Shown in pieces: positions 33,168 through 42,041 of a stretch of DNA of 64,000 nt. The position numbers were made by a program, and so were the translations under genes. Numbering within the stretch: the stretch's first letter is position 1; each line of letters starts with the position of its first letter. Below the pieces are notes generated by a model that saw nothing but the letters and a program-made list of their open reading frames with translations, was not told the DNA's origin and ran no database searches. Source of the DNA: Bacteroidales bacterium (lineage in GTDB: Bacteria; Bacteroidota; Bacteroidia; Bacteroidales; UBA932); the NCBI GenBank assembly GCA_017423025.1, contig JAFPGC010000032.1, positions 1-64,000 of the forward strand, written 5' to 3'.

Positions 33168-34568
33168 ATGGGCTCAAGCGCAGTCCCTACCGAACTGGGC
33201 ACCAAGCCCATTGGCGCCCTCATCAAGCAGTACGCCGTTCCTGGCATCATAGCCATGACGGCGTCTTCGCTGTATAATATGGTGGACAGCATCTACATCG
33301 GCCACATTGCCGATGTGGGGTCCCTGTCCATCGCCGGCCTGGCGGTCACCTTCCCGCTCATGAACATTTCCACCGCCTTCGGTACGCTGGTGGGCGTGGG
33401 CGCCGCCACCATGATTTCCGTGCTACTGGGCCAGAAAAACTATACCGCCGCCAGCAAGGTCCTGTGCAACGAGGTCACCCTCAACATCATAACGGGCCTT
33501 CTTTTCACCCTGGTCACGCTTCTGTGGATGGATCCCATCCTACGCTTTTTCGGAGCCTCGGACGCCACTCTGCCCTTTGCCCGGAGCTATATGACCATCA
33601 TTGCCATCGGCAACGCCGTCACACACCTTTACTTCGGCCTCAACTCCGTGGTGCGGTCTTCGGGAAATCCCAAACTGGCCATGGGGCTCACGCTGTTTAC
33701 GGTGATATCCAACGCCATCCTGGACCCTGTTTTCATCTTCGTGCTGGACATGGGCATCCAGGGAGCGGCCATCGCCACCGTCCTGTGCCAGTTCATGTCC
33801 CTGTGCTATACGCTGCGGTATTTCCTGGACCAGGACCGTTTCCTCCACATTCCGCGCTCGCTCAAAATCTTCCGGGTGGACTGGAAGGTGGCCACAGATT
33901 CCCTGGCCATCGGCCTGGGACCTTTCCTGATGAACCTGGCCAGTTGCATCGTAGTACTGTTCATCAACCAGCAGCTGGGCAAATGGGGAGGAGACCTGGC
34001 CATAGGCGCCTACGGCATCGTGAACCGCGTCACCTTCCTGTTCGTGATGATTGTATTCGGCTTCAACCAGGGCATGCAGCCCATTGCCGGCTATAATTAT
34101 GGCGCCAGGCAGTACGGCCGCGTGCGGGAGGTGTACCTCAAAACGGCCATGTGGGGCACCATAGTCACTGTTTTCGGCTTCATCGTGTCCGAATTCCTGG
34201 CCGTCCCCACCGTAGAGATTTTCACCAACGACCCGGTGCTCATAGACAAGGCGGCCCGGGGTCTCCAAAAGATGAACGTGGTGTTTCCCATCGTGGGTTT
34301 CCAGATGGTAACCACCAACCTATTCCAGTGCCTGGGCATGGTGCGGAAGTCCATCTTCCTGTCCCTGTCCCGGCAGCTCTTGTTCCTGCTGCCCTGCATC
34401 TACCTCCTGCCGGCCCTGATGGAGTCCGAGGTGGGTGTCTGGTACAGTTTCCCCATCTCCGATACCATCGCCGCCGTCATCACGGCCATCCTGGCCGCCG
34501 GCCTGCTGAAGAAGTTGGCCAAGCTCAAGGACGGGGACGATCCGTATATCCTGGGAAGCCAGATATAG
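33168..34568 (+). CDS. MATE-family efflux transporter
   Basis: 466 residues with about 12 helices. N-terminal pattern PIGALIKQYAVPGIIAMTASSLYNMVDSIYIGH and a second repeat with PFLMNLASCIVVLFINQQL and FGFNQGMQPIAGYNYGARQYGRV are typical of MatE (DinF/NorM-like). It exports drugs or metabolites in exchange for H+ or Na+; the substrate is unknown. It starts 4 bases after the FKBP lipoprotein, so it probably belongs to the nrnA operon. The stop is followed directly by a decayed repeat. Confidence 0.87.
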   Translation: MGSSAVPTELGTKPIGALIKQYAVPGIIAMTASSLYNMVDSIYIGHIADVGSLSIAGLAVTFPLMNISTAFGTLVGVGAATMISVLLGQKNYTAASKVLCNEVTLNIITGLLFTLVTLLWMDPILRFFGASDATLPFARSYMTIIAIGNAVTHLYFGLNSVVRSSGNPKLAMGLTLFTVISNAILDPVFIFVLDMGIQGAAIATVLCQFMSLCYTLRYFLDQDRFLHIPRSLKIFRVDWKVATDSLAIGLGPFLMNLASCIVVLFINQQLGKWGGDLAIGAYGIVNRVTFLFVMIVFGFNQGMQPIAGYNYGARQYGRVREVYLKTAMWGTIVTVFGFIVSEFLAVPTVEIFTNDPVLIDKAARGLQKMNVVFPIVGFQMVTTNLFQCLGMVRKSIFLSLSRQLLFLLPCIYLLPALMESEVGVWYSFPISDTIAAVITAILAAGLLKKLAKLKDGDDPYILGSQI

Positions 34569-34592
34569 ATTCTTCACTTCGTTCAGAATGAC
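34568..34592 (+). repeat. Dispersed-repeat remnant (TTCACTTCGTTCAGAATGACA)
   Basis: Begins at the MATE stop codon and ends in CAGAATGACA. Sequences of this type are widespread intergenic repeats in bacterial genomes. Its ATG (34588) provides an in-frame but probably false start for the next gene. The reverse-complement core also occurs at 15481. Confidence 0.45.
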
Positions 34593-34599
34593 AAACACC

Positions 34600-35205
34600 A
34601 TGCATACGATTATCAACGTGGGCCGGAGCTTTGGCAGCGGCGGCGGGTTCGTGGGGCAGGCCATCGGCCGCAAACTGGGCATCCCGGTTTTTGACAACGA
34701 ACTCATTTCCAAGGCCGCCGAGGAAAGCGGTTACTCCAAGAGCCTCTTCGCCAAAGGGGAGGAAAAGAGCCTGTTCTCCGTCTCCAGTTTCTTTGCATCG
34801 GGCCGATTGAGCTATCTGGACAACGGCTACGTGAACGACAACGTACTCTTCAACATCCAGAGCGAGGTCATCCGCAGCATTGCCGACAAGGGAGACGCCG
34901 TCATCATAGGCCGATGTGCTGACTACATCCTGCGCGACCGTCCCTGCCTGAACGTTTTTGTGGGCGGCCCGGAAGAGTACCGAATCCGCCGGCTTATGGA
35001 AAATGAGCATCTGTCGGAACGCGAGGCCGAGAAGCTCATGCGACGCAAGGACCGCACCCGTGAAACGTACTATAACTACTACACCTTCGGTTCCTGGGGA
35101 CTTGCTTCCAACTACCATCTGTGCGTAGACAGTTCCCTGCTGGGCATTGAAGGAACGGCCGATTTCATCATCGACTTCGGCCGCCGCGCCGGTCTGGTGA
35201 AGTGA
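34600..35205 (+). CDS. Cytidylate kinase-like family protein
   Basis: 201 residues. The start MHTIINVGRSFGSGGGFVGQAIGRKLGIPVFDNELI replaces the classic Walker A with the RxxGSGG loop of the cytidylate kinase-like family, and AVIIGRCADYIL and FVGGPEEYRIRRLMENEHLSEREAEKLMRRKDRTRETYYNYYT follow. The family is a nucleotide or small-molecule kinase whose substrate is not settled; canonical CMP kinase motifs are incomplete. The ATG at 34600 is chosen because the one at 34588 lies in a repeat. It overlaps the next gene by 4 bases (GTGA). Confidence 0.75.
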   Translation: MHTIINVGRSFGSGGGFVGQAIGRKLGIPVFDNELISKAAEESGYSKSLFAKGEEKSLFSVSSFFASGRLSYLDNGYVNDNVLFNIQSEVIRSIADKGDAVIIGRCADYILRDRPCLNVFVGGPEEYRIRRLMENEHLSEREAEKLMRRKDRTRETYYNYYTFGSWGLASNYHLCVDSSLLGIEGTADFIIDFGRRAGLVK

Positions 35206-36503
35206 ATCATTCCCGGCTCATATACGGCCTTCTGACCCTCGCCATCCTGGTGGGAGGCAGTTTCTGGCTACGCCTGCGCGGCCAGGGGGAAGAGGCCGTG
35301 ACCTTCATGGAAACGAAGGCCGAGCCGGAGATTCCCGTAGCCTGGGTGGAAAACCTCAACGAATCCATTGTCAACGACCTTTCCCACCTCCCTGCCATGG
35401 ACCAGGTGGTGGACAGTTTCATGAATTTCTGGTCCCTGAAGGGCGCCGCACTGGCCGTCGTGAGAAACGATTCGCTCCTCTACGCCCGTGGGTATGGACG
35501 TGCCGATGCCTCCTACCCCATGACCCCGGGTACCACCATGCGCCTGGCCTCCGTTTCCAAGCTCCTCACCGCCATAGGCATCATGCGCCTGCAGGAGCAG
35601 GGAAAGGTATTCCTTGAAACTCCTGTCTTCGGCCCGTTTGGCGTTTTGAACGAATACGACCGCTACATCAAGGACGACAATTATTATCTGATGACGGTGC
35701 AGCACTTGCTGCGTCATCAGGGAGGCTTCACCTCCCGGGGCGGGGACGTGATGTTCTCCACCCTCAAGTTCATGCAGCGCCACGGCCTGTCCAAACCGCC
35801 GACCTCGGACTATCTGGTTCAGAAGGAAGTGGCCCGGCCCCTGGCGTTTGAGCCCGGCACCTCGCAGGAGTATTCCAATTTCGGCTACCTGCTGCTTTCC
35901 CTTGTGATTGAGAAGGCCTCCGGGATGCCTTACGAGGAGTTCATGCAGAAGGAAGTCTTTGAGCCCGCCGGCTGCCACGGCTTCCGCCTGGGCGGCGATT
36001 ATCTGGAAGACCGCCTGCCCGGGGAAACCCGCTACTTCGTCCAGTCCGACGACCAGCCTACCGCCTCGTTCGACGGGAAGTACGCTTCCGTCCAGCGCTG
36101 CTACGGAGGCAATTACATTTCCGGCCTGTACGGTGCTGGAGGCTGGATTGGCTCGGTGGTGGAACTGGCGCGTCTGGTGAGCGCCATCGACGGGGTGGGC
36201 CCGGTCCCGGACCTGCTGGATCCTTTCAGCATCCGCCAGATGACGGTGTGGTACGACGACGAAACCTACGGCCTGGGCTGGCTGGACTGCCGCCCCGAAG
36301 GCGAATGGACGCGCACCGGCTCCTTCGCCGGCACATCGGCCCTTATTAAGAAATATGCCGATGGGGAAACCTGGATCTTCGTGACCAATACCTCCACCTG
36401 GCGAGGCTCCCGCTTCTCCCGCAATTCCGGCGCCCTCTGCAGGAACCTGCGCGACCGCTTCGATTCGCAACTTCCCACCCGCGACCTGTTCCGGGAGAAT
36501 TAG
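35202..36503 (+). CDS. Serine hydrolase of the beta-lactamase/penicillin-binding (class C-like) family
   Basis: 433 residues from a GTG start that overlaps the upstream stop (GTGA). A short N-terminal hydrophobic helix (IYGLLTLAILVGGSFWL) anchors or exports it. The catalytic triad motifs of the family are visible: SxxK as SVSK in MRLASVSKLLTAIG, YxN as YSN in TSQEYSNFGYLLLSLV, and a C-terminal TGSFAGTSAL in place of KTG. Members include DD-peptidases, esterases and beta-lactamases; resistance should not be assumed. No RBS decides the start. Confidence 0.8.
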   Translation: MNHSRLIYGLLTLAILVGGSFWLRLRGQGEEAVTFMETKAEPEIPVAWVENLNESIVNDLSHLPAMDQVVDSFMNFWSLKGAALAVVRNDSLLYARGYGRADASYPMTPGTTMRLASVSKLLTAIGIMRLQEQGKVFLETPVFGPFGVLNEYDRYIKDDNYYLMTVQHLLRHQGGFTSRGGDVMFSTLKFMQRHGLSKPPTSDYLVQKEVARPLAFEPGTSQEYSNFGYLLLSLVIEKASGMPYEEFMQKEVFEPAGCHGFRLGGDYLEDRLPGETRYFVQSDDQPTASFDGKYASVQRCYGGNYISGLYGAGGWIGSVVELARLVSAIDGVGPVPDLLDPFSIRQMTVWYDDETYGLGWLDCRPEGEWTRTGSFAGTSALIKKYADGETWIFVTNTSTWRGSRFSRNSGALCRNLRDRFDSQLPTRDLFREN

Positions 36504-36550
36504 GCATTTTCCCAGATTTTCTTTAACTTAGCAGGACGAATAACACTGCT

Positions 36551-38230
36551 ATGGCCGACGAAAAGATTATCTTCTCCATGAACGGAGTGGGAAAAGTGCT
36601 TCCCCACAACAACAAAGTCATCCTCAAAGACATATACCTGAGCTTCTTCTACGGAGCCAAGATTGGCATCATCGGCCTCAATGGTTCCGGTAAATCCACG
36701 CTTCTGAAAATCATCGCCGGGGTGGAGAAATCCTACAAGGGAGAGGTGGTCTGGGCACCGGGCTATACCGTTGGTTACCTGGAGCAGGAGCCCCAGATGG
36801 ATCCGGAGAAAACCGTGCTGGAAGTGGTGCAGGAAGGCGTGCAGGAGGTTATGGACATCCTTCAGGAATACAACGATATCTCCCTCAAGTTCATGGAGCC
36901 CATGGACGACGACGAGATGAACCGCCTCATCGAGCGCCAGGGAGAACTCACGGAAAAGATTGACCACGTGAACGGCTGGGAGATTGACTCCAAACTGGAG
37001 CGCGCCATGGACGCCCTGCAGTGCCCGCCGTCCGACCAGAAGATCAAGGAACTCTCCGGAGGCGAGCGCCGCCGCGTTGCCCTGTGCCGCCTGCTGCTGA
37101 GCGAGCCCGACGTGCTCCTGCTGGACGAGCCCACCAACCACCTGGACACCGAATCCATCCAGTGGTTGGAAGCCCACCTGCAGCAGTACAAGGGAACGGT
37201 AATCGCCGTTACCCACGACCGTTATTTCCTGGACAACGTGGCCGGCTGGATCCTGGAACTGGACCGCGGAGAGGGCATCCCCTGGAAGGGCAACTACTCC
37301 TCGTGGCTGGACCAGAAGACCAAGCGCCTGGCCCAGGAAGAGAAGGCCGAAAGCAAGCGCCGCAAGACCCTGGAGCGGGAGCTCGAATGGGTGCGAATGG
37401 CGCCCAAGGCCCGCCAGGCCAAGCAGAAAGCCCGTCTGGGCGCTTACGAAAAACTGGCCGCGGCCGATGCCAAACAAAAGGAAGCCAACCTGGAAATCTA
37501 TATCCCCAACGGCCCGCACCTGGGCAACAAGGTCATCCAGTTCACCGACGTATCCAAAGCCTATGGAGACAAGCTCCTGTTCGAGCATCTGACCTTCGAA
37601 CTGCCGCCGGCAGGCATCGTGGGTGTCATCGGCCCTAACGGTGCCGGTAAGACCACGCTCTTCCGCCTCATCATGGGCATTGAGCAGCCGGACAGCGGCA
37701 CCATCGAGATCGGGGAGACCGTCAAGATTTCTTATGTGGACCAGCAGCACCGCAGCATTGATCCGGAGAAAACGGTTTACGAGACCATCGCCGGCAATTC
37801 GGAATGGGTGCGCATGGGCGGAAGGGACGTGAATGCCCGCGCCTGGGTGTCCCGTTTCAATTTCTCGGGGGCCGATCAGGAAAAACTCTGCGGCGTCCTC
37901 TCCGGAGGTGAACGCAACCGCCTGCACCTGGCCCTGACCCTGAAGGACGAGGGCAATGTGCTCCTTCTGGACGAACCTACCAACGACGTGGACGTAAACA
38001 CCATCCGCGCCCTGGAAGAAGGCCTGGACGGCTTTGCCGGCTGCGCCGTAGTGGTGAGCCACGACCGCTGGTTCCTGGACCGCGTGGCCACCCACATCCT
38101 GGCCTATGAAGGAGAGGGCAAGGTGGTCTTCTTCGAAGGCAACTACCAGGAATATGAAGCCAACCGCAAGATGCGCCTGGGGGCCGATGCCGAACCCAAG
38201 CGATTCAAGTACAAGAAATTAATGGAATAA
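36551..38230 (+). CDS. ettA: Energy-dependent translational throttle protein (ABC-F)
   Basis: 559 residues, soluble, with two ATPase cassettes and no membrane part. First Walker A GLNGSGKST near residue 41 and LSGGERRR signature; second GPNGAGKTT and LSGGERNR; both with LLLDEPTN Walker B. Between them is the ABC-F linker (VRMAPKARQAKQKARLGAYEKL). EttA binds the ribosomal E site and couples translation initiation to ATP/ADP. galM follows 2 bases later. A near-consensus TAACTTAG lies at about 36523. Confidence 0.93.
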   Translation: MADEKIIFSMNGVGKVLPHNNKVILKDIYLSFFYGAKIGIIGLNGSGKSTLLKIIAGVEKSYKGEVVWAPGYTVGYLEQEPQMDPEKTVLEVVQEGVQEVMDILQEYNDISLKFMEPMDDDEMNRLIERQGELTEKIDHVNGWEIDSKLERAMDALQCPPSDQKIKELSGGERRRVALCRLLLSEPDVLLLDEPTNHLDTESIQWLEAHLQQYKGTVIAVTHDRYFLDNVAGWILELDRGEGIPWKGNYSSWLDQKTKRLAQEEKAESKRRKTLERELEWVRMAPKARQAKQKARLGAYEKLAAADAKQKEANLEIYIPNGPHLGNKVIQFTDVSKAYGDKLLFEHLTFELPPAGIVGVIGPNGAGKTTLFRLIMGIEQPDSGTIEIGETVKISYVDQQHRSIDPEKTVYETIAGNSEWVRMGGRDVNARAWVSRFNFSGADQEKLCGVLSGGERNRLHLALTLKDEGNVLLLDEPTNDVDVNTIRALEEGLDGFAGCAVVVSHDRWFLDRVATHILAYEGEGKVVFFEGNYQEYEANRKMRLGADAEPKRFKYKKLME

Positions 38231-38232
38231 GT

Positions 38233-39342
38233 ATGAAAAAGATTCTGACACTTAGCCTGGTCGCACTGGCCCTGTCCTGCTGCACCCCTTCCGTAAAGCT
38301 CATTCCCCGCAAGGCTTTCCAGGGAGAAGTGGAAGGCGTTCCCATTGATCTGTACACCCTTAAAAGCGAGAATTTAACCGTCCAGATAACCAATTTCGGT
38401 GCCCGCGTGGTTTCCCTGTACACCCCGGACAAGCACGGAAACTGGGCCGATATAGTAGTAGGACACGACAACCTTCAGGCCTATGTGGCTCCTCCCGGAG
38501 AGCGTTTTCTGGGCGCTACCGTCGGCCCTGTGGCCAACCGCATAGGGAATGCCGCCTTCCAGGTGGAGGGCGAAACCTGGCACACCGACGCCAATGACAA
38601 CGGCGTCAACACCTTGCACGGTGGCTTCAAAGGCATTGACATGCGTCCCTGGACGGTGGAATCTTCCTCCGCCACGTCCCTTACCCTCAGCCTGGAATGC
38701 CCCAACGGGCAGGACGGTTTCCCCGGCAACCGCACCATTACGCTCACGTATTCGGTTTCCGACGCGGACTTCAAGGTGGAGATTGAGGCCAACTCCAACA
38801 AAATCACGCCCTTCAACATTACCCACCATCCTTTCTTCTGCCTCCGTGGCGAGGGCGAAGGCACGGTGGAAGACTATCTGATGACCATCTGCGCATCGGC
38901 CTATACCCCGGTGGATTCCCTGAGCATTCCTACGGGAGAGATTGTTCCTGTTGAAGGAACTCCCTTCGACTTCCGGAAGCCCCATGCCATAGGACAGTAT
39001 ATCAATGAAGAGAATGAACAGCTCCGCTTCGGTCACGGCTACGACCACAACTGGTGCCTGGACGGAGAGGGGATGCGCACGGCCTGCAAGGTGCAGGATC
39101 CGGTGAGCGGCCGTACAATAGAAGTAATTACCGACCAGCCAGGTCTTCAGTTCTACAGCGGCAATTTCTTTAACGGCGGGGAAGCCGGCAAGAACGGAAA
39201 GCCCCTGGGCTTCCGCAGTTCCCTGGTCCTGGAAGCACAGGGCTGGCCCGATGCCGTAAACCACCCCAACTTCCCTTCCAGCTTAATCCTTCCGGAAGAA
39301 ACCTACCGTTCCATCACCATTTATCGCTTCGGGGCAGAATAA
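38233..39342 (+). CDS. galM: Aldose 1-epimerase, lipoprotein form
   Basis: 369 residues. It interconverts alpha and beta anomers of galactose and glucose. A lipoprotein signal (LTLSLVALALSCC) indicates an envelope location, as in many Bacteroidales GalM proteins. Motifs: VAPPGERFLGATVGPVANRIGNA, NTLHGGFKGID, the catalytic His in NITHHPFF, GHGYDHNWCL and the catalytic Glu region SLVLEAQGWPDAVNHPNFP. Located 2 bases after ettA; no dedicated promoter seen. Confidence 0.9.
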   Translation: MKKILTLSLVALALSCCTPSVKLIPRKAFQGEVEGVPIDLYTLKSENLTVQITNFGARVVSLYTPDKHGNWADIVVGHDNLQAYVAPPGERFLGATVGPVANRIGNAAFQVEGETWHTDANDNGVNTLHGGFKGIDMRPWTVESSSATSLTLSLECPNGQDGFPGNRTITLTYSVSDADFKVEIEANSNKITPFNITHHPFFCLRGEGEGTVEDYLMTICASAYTPVDSLSIPTGEIVPVEGTPFDFRKPHAIGQYINEENEQLRFGHGYDHNWCLDGEGMRTACKVQDPVSGRTIEVITDQPGLQFYSGNFFNGGEAGKNGKPLGFRSSLVLEAQGWPDAVNHPNFPSSLILPEETYRSITIYRFGAE

Positions 39343-39348
39343 TTTTTG

Positions 39349-39356
39349 TACCTTTG
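39349..39356 (+). promoter_or_regulatory. -7 box of the polA promoter
   Basis: TACCTTTG (TAnnTTTG), only 7 bases before the polA ATG at 39364; the transcript would be nearly leaderless. It is inside a longer in-frame extension (ATG 39346), which is therefore rejected as the start. Confidence 0.6.
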
Positions 39357-39363
39357 GAGTTCT

Positions 39364-42036
39364 ATGGATAAACTCTACCTAATAGACGGACACGCCCTGG
39401 TGTTCAAGATGTACTATGCCTTCCTGCGAAGACCCATGATCAACTCGCAGGGGGCCGATATGTCCATCCTGTACGGCTTTACCAAGTACCTGCTGGAAAT
39501 GCTGGAAAGGGACAAGCCCACGCACGTGGCCGTAGCTTTTGACCCGCCGGGCGGAACGTTCCGCAACCAGTTGTATCCGGAATACAAGGGCACCCGCCCC
39601 CCTACCCCGCAGTTGGTAATTGACGCCCTGGAGCCTCTGACCCGGCTGGTGCAGGGTATGAACATCCCCGTCCTCACCATTCCCGGCTTCGAGGCCGATG
39701 ACGTCCTGGGATCGGCCGCCACGCAGTTTGCGTCCGCAAAGCTGGATGTGTATATGGTCACGCCCGACAAGGATTACGGGCAGCTGATTGGCCCGCACGC
39801 TTTCCAGTTGAAGCCCGGCAAGAGCGGTTCGGAGGCCGAACTGGTAGATTCCGCCGCCCTCTGTGAAAAATGGGGTATCTCCAGCCCTTCCCAGGTCATT
39901 GACATGCTGGCCATCTGCGGCGATACGGCCGACAACGTGCCCGGTGTAAAGGGCGTTGGAGAAGTGGGCGCTGCCAAACTCATAGCCAAATACGGCACCC
40001 TGGAGAATATCTATGCCCACCTCGAGGAACTCTCCCCCAAGCAGCAGGAAATGTTCCGCGAGGCCCAGCCACATATGGCTCTGTCCAAGCTTCTGGTCAC
40101 CATCAAGACCGATATGGACCTCCCCGTCACGCTGGAAGACATGCGTTACACCGGGCGGTTTACGTCCGAGTTGGCACGTCTGTTTGACCAATACGAGTTT
40201 GCTTCCCTGAAGAAATATTTGGCAGGAAGAGTGACGACAGAGATTCCCGGTCAAGCCGGGAATGACGGGAAGGGAACCGGGAATGAAGGAACGAGCACCG
40301 GGAATGACGCTGTCATGGCCGGCCCCGACCGGCCATCTCATCCCGAATTCAACTACAAAGAAGCCTCCCCTGCAGAGGTCATCAAAGCCGCCCAAAAGAC
40401 TGGCAAGGTGGGCCTGGTTCTGGCTGGGAAAAAGCTGATTATGGCGAGCGATGGTCTAGTCTGCCAGATTCCCGGTCAAGCCGGGAATGACGTTCTACAT
40501 GATTCCTCCATTGCCAAATACGGGGTGGATCTTAAGAAGATGGCCAACACGCTGGCAGAGGAAGGGATAAGCCTGGAAGGCCTGTGGAACGATATCGAGC
40601 TCATGCACTATGTGCTGAATCCGGAGCGCAGCCACGAACTGGCCGCCCTGGCGCAGACATATCTGGGGGTATCGCTGGAAGAAGCATCGGCCCCTGTGCA
40701 GACGGCGTCTCTCTTTGACGAGGTTCCCGAGGAAGACGACTCCCCGCGTCTGAAGGAAGCGGCGGTGCTCATTCCCCTGGGAGACAAGCTGCGCGAAAAC
40801 CTCCCGGCCTTCTACGACACCATGGAAGAGCCGCTGGCCAAGGTGCTGGCACAGATGGAAAGGGACGGAGTCAAGGTGGACATGGCGCAGCTCAGGGTCT
40901 TTGCCGATGACCTGCGCAAAGAACTCACGGAACGCGAGGCCCGCATCCGGGAAATGGCCGATGAGCCCACCCTCAACATTTCCTCCCCCAAGCAGGTGGG
41001 AGACCTTCTGTTTGACAAACTCAAGCTGGACCCCAAGGCCAAAAAGAGCGGCAACAAGAGCCAGTATACCACCGACGAAGCCACGCTGGTGGCCATAGCG
41101 GACCGGCATCCCATAGTGGATGAGATTCTGGAATTCAGGGCTGTCAAGAAACTGCTGTCCACCTACATAGAGCCCTTCCCTTCGTATATTTCGGAGAAGG
41201 ACGGCCGGGTGCACACCACCTTCAACCAGGCCCTTACGGCCACCGGCCGCCTGTCCAGTTCCAATCCCAACCTGCAGAACATTCCGGTGCGTACGGAGCG
41301 CGGAAAGGAGATTCGCAAAGCCTTTGTTCCGGGCATTCCGGACGGCCTCATTGTCAGTGCCGACTATTCCCAGATCGAGCTGCGCATCATGGCCCATCTG
41401 AGCTGTGACGCCCACCTCACCCAGGCTTTCCGCGACGGGGTGGACGTACACGCCGCCACCGCCGCCAAGATCTTCAGGATCCCGGTGGAGGAAGTGACGC
41501 GGGAGCAGCGAGGGATGGCCAAGACGGCCAACTTCGGCATCATGTACGGCATCTCTTCCTTCGGCCTGGCCCAGCGGCTGCACCTGCCCAGAACACAAGC
41601 CAAGGCCCTCATAGACGATTATTTCGCTGCCTTCCCCGCCATCCGCAGTTTCATTGACGACAGCATAGCCTTCGCCCGCGAGAACGGCTATGTGGAAACC
41701 CTCTTCGGCCGCCGACGGTATCTGCCGGACATATCGGCCCGCAATGCCACCGTCCGGGCACTGGCAGAAAGGAACGCGGTAAATGCCCCCATCCAGGGCA
41801 CATCGGCCGATATCATCAAACTGGCCATGATTGGCGTGGCCCGAAGGCTCAAGGAAAGCGGCCTCAAGAGCCGCATGGTGCTGCAGATTCACGACGAACT
41901 GCTGTTCGAGGCCCCTGCCGCCGAAATGCCGCAGCTGCAGGAACTGGTGAAAGACGTGATGGAGAATGTCATCAAGCTGTCGGTTCCGCTCACGGTGGAA
42001 TGCAGCAGCGGAAACAATTGGCTGGAAGCCCATTAA
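39364..42036 (+). CDS. polA: DNA polymerase I
   Basis: 890 residues. The N-terminal 5' nuclease domain (about 1-290) starts KLYLIDGHALVFKMYYAF and has FEADDVLGS and CGDTADNVPGVKGVG. The middle 3'-5' exonuclease-like domain lacks the DxE, D and YxxxD metal residues (only SIAKYGVDLKKM and LMHYVLNPERSHEL are recognisable), so proofreading is probably absent. The polymerase domain has motif A VSADYSQIELRIMAHLS, motif B RGMAKTANFGIMYGIS and motif C LQIHDELLFEAP. Two palindromic repeats are inserted in frame: about residues 293-327 in the linker after the 5' nuclease, and about residues 368-377 in the degenerate exonuclease domain (both encode IPGQAGND). It is followed 5 bases later by the ECF sigma gene. 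Confidence 0.95.
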   Translation: MDKLYLIDGHALVFKMYYAFLRRPMINSQGADMSILYGFTKYLLEMLERDKPTHVAVAFDPPGGTFRNQLYPEYKGTRPPTPQLVIDALEPLTRLVQGMNIPVLTIPGFEADDVLGSAATQFASAKLDVYMVTPDKDYGQLIGPHAFQLKPGKSGSEAELVDSAALCEKWGISSPSQVIDMLAICGDTADNVPGVKGVGEVGAAKLIAKYGTLENIYAHLEELSPKQQEMFREAQPHMALSKLLVTIKTDMDLPVTLEDMRYTGRFTSELARLFDQYEFASLKKYLAGRVTTEIPGQAGNDGKGTGNEGTSTGNDAVMAGPDRPSHPEFNYKEASPAEVIKAAQKTGKVGLVLAGKKLIMASDGLVCQIPGQAGNDVLHDSSIAKYGVDLKKMANTLAEEGISLEGLWNDIELMHYVLNPERSHELAALAQTYLGVSLEEASAPVQTASLFDEVPEEDDSPRLKEAAVLIPLGDKLRENLPAFYDTMEEPLAKVLAQMERDGVKVDMAQLRVFADDLRKELTEREARIREMADEPTLNISSPKQVGDLLFDKLKLDPKAKKSGNKSQYTTDEATLVAIADRHPIVDEILEFRAVKKLLSTYIEPFPSYISEKDGRVHTTFNQALTATGRLSSSNPNLQNIPVRTERGKEIRKAFVPGIPDGLIVSADYSQIELRIMAHLSCDAHLTQAFRDGVDVHAATAAKIFRIPVEEVTREQRGMAKTANFGIMYGISSFGLAQRLHLPRTQAKALIDDYFAAFPAIRSFIDDSIAFARENGYVETLFGRRRYLPDISARNATVRALAERNAVNAPIQGTSADIIKLAMIGVARRLKESGLKSRMVLQIHDELLFEAPAAEMPQLQELVKDVMENVIKLSVPLTVECSSGNNWLEAH
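40242..40345 (+). repeat. Composite palindromic repeat inside polA (first site)
   Basis: The core has arms ATTCCCGG (40243-40250) and CCGGGAAT (40256-40263) around TCAAG, then GACG. Two partial copies of ACCGGGAATGA follow at about 40276 and 40297, then a different hairpin ATGGCCGG/CCGGCCAT at about 40315-40336. The frame of polA stays open. Same core as 40467-40492 and 45492-45513. Confidence 0.85.
40467..40492 (+). repeat. Palindromic repeat inside polA (second site)
   Basis: The 26 bases, from GATTCCCGG to GGGAATGACG, are identical to 40242-40267 and read in the same frame (IPGQAGND). It lies in the degenerate exonuclease domain. Confidence 0.85.
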
Positions 42037-42041
42037 CAGAT

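Noticed and set aside
35202..36503. True antibiotic-resistance beta-lactamase
   Set aside because: Only the general SxxK/YxN serine hydrolase pattern is present and the gene sits in a housekeeping run.
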